A DNA stretch of 35,237 nt from Pseudideonella sakaiensis (GTDB lineage Bacteria; Pseudomonadota; Gammaproteobacteria; Burkholderiales; Burkholderiaceae_C). The notes under the pieces were generated by a model that was given only the letters and a program-made list of their open reading frames with translations, searched no databases and was not told the DNA's origin. Shown piece by piece: positions 34,918 through 35,237 of the stretch; position 1 is the stretch's first letter; each line of letters starts with the position of its first letter. Location: positions 1 to 35,237 of the forward strand of contig NZ_BBYR01000066.1 of the NCBI RefSeq assembly GCF_001293525.1, in the 5' to 3' direction. The position numbers and the translations under genes were made by a program.

Positions 34918-35205
34918 TCAGGCCGCGACGATGAGCGTCATCATCTCCGCGACCATGGCCGGCTTCTGCGAGCCCTCCAGCTCCATGGTGTAGCCGCGGC
35001 ACAGCAGGGTGCCAGCGGCCTGCGCCTCCGCGGACGCGACGGTCATGCGCAGCCGCACCCGCGAGCCGGCCGGCACCGGCGCCGGGAAGCGGACCTTGCT
35101 GAGCCCGTAGTCGATCATCGGCTGGTCGATCGTCTTCCAGTCGCTGCTGCCCAGGTCGTCGCCGACGCGGTCGGCCAGCTCGGCGAGGCTGCCCACGACG
35201 ATCAC
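34918..35205 (-). pseudogene. MaoC-like dehydratase with the active site deleted
   Basis: A 95-residue frame from a GTG at 35205. It starts like a single hot-dog MaoC dehydratase (VGSLAELADRVGDDLGSSDW, TIDQPMI) and ends like one (GLSKVRFPAPVPAGSRVRL, MELEGSQKPAMVAE). The family length is about 150 residues. Between TIDQPMI and GLSKVRF about 55 residues are missing, including the A-T-G-D...H catalytic segment and the following helix. The frame is kept, so a short protein may be made, but it cannot be a hydratase. The start overlaps the stop of the partial gene at the window edge. Confidence 0.75.
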
Positions 35206-35237
35206 GCGGCCTCCACCAGTTCCGGCACGGCGGTGAA
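35202..35237 (-). CDS. C-terminal end of an unidentified gene cut by the window edge
   Basis: The last 11 codons (FTAVPELVEAA) and a TGA at 35204-35202 that overlaps the GTG start of the MaoC remnant. The overlap is the coupling style used throughout the window, so this is probably the upstream gene of the same operon. Too short to identify. Confidence 0.45.
   Translation of the reverse strand, partial: FTAVPELVEAA

Overview
The window reads as a high-GC (roughly 70% by eye) chromosomal segment of a Burkholderiales-type betaproteobacterium. The evidence is three Bug-family (tripartite tricarboxylate) periplasmic receptors, dense operons with ATGA/GTGA stop-start overlaps, and the family content. 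I see no rRNA, tRNA, CRISPR array, insertion sequence or phage gene. Almost every gene belongs to acyl-CoA catabolism: acyl-CoA ligases, CaiB/BaiF CoA-transferases, acyl-CoA dehydrogenases, crotonases, MaoC hydratases, SDRs, quinone-oxidoreductase-like reductases, thiolases and a FadB-like fusion.

Layout. 1-4161 (-): operon running thiolase-like aldolase, DUF35 partner, PaaG-like isomerase, SDR, then prpE, which is cut by the window edge. 4237-11812 (+): SDR, APH-type kinase, a wrecked acyl-CoA dehydrogenase, DUF7064-type protein, isomerase, MaoC hydratase, reductase and two crotonases. 11781-13468 (-): Bug receptor and a CoA-transferase with an internal deletion. 13578-14729 (+): CoA-transferase. 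14809-15945 (-): acyl-CoA dehydrogenase. 16075-19094 (+): epoxide hydrolase remnant, Bug receptor, nitronate-monooxygenase-like enzyme, frameshifted phosphatase. 19129-21836 (-): acyl-CoA ligase and reductase. 21994-26491 (+): 2,4-dienoyl-CoA reductase, thiolase, FadB-like protein, truncated alcohol dehydrogenase. 26497-32704 (-): ligase, kinase, DUF6285 protein, Bug receptor, CoA-transferase and nitronate-monooxygenase-like enzyme. 32885-34021 (-): alpha-methylacyl-CoA racemase-like protein. 34101-34898 (+): GntR/FadR-type regulator. 34918-35237 (-): deleted MaoC gene and the end of another gene.

The main discovery is a local regulon. Eight copies of a palindrome with core GGTWSWACC (full consensus about AWTGGTTSAACCAWT) lie in the intergenic promoter regions. 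They sit on recognisable sigma70-type -35/-10 pairs, and together they account for the start of every transcription unit that begins inside the window, including that of the GntR regulator itself. The TGGT-N3-ACCA form is what FadR-subfamily GntR proteins recognise, so I infer that the 34101-34898 protein represses the whole cluster until an acyl-CoA (or related) inducer appears.

Pathway logic (inference): acids are taken up with Bug receptors, activated by ligases or CoA-transferases, epimerised at alpha-methyl centres, oxidised and hydrated, then cleaved either by a true thiolase or by an Ltp2/DUF35-type retro-aldolase that lacks both thiolase cysteines. A kinase/DUF6285/ligase trio resembles the LvaA-LvaB-LvaE module for 4-hydroxyacyl-CoA. 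The substrate cannot be read from the sequence; a branched, cyclic or terpenoid-like carboxylic acid fits the enzyme set. A second striking feature is that six genes carry deletions (five large, one of about 8 nt), most of which leave start and end intact while removing active sites. This is either real decay or an assembly problem.
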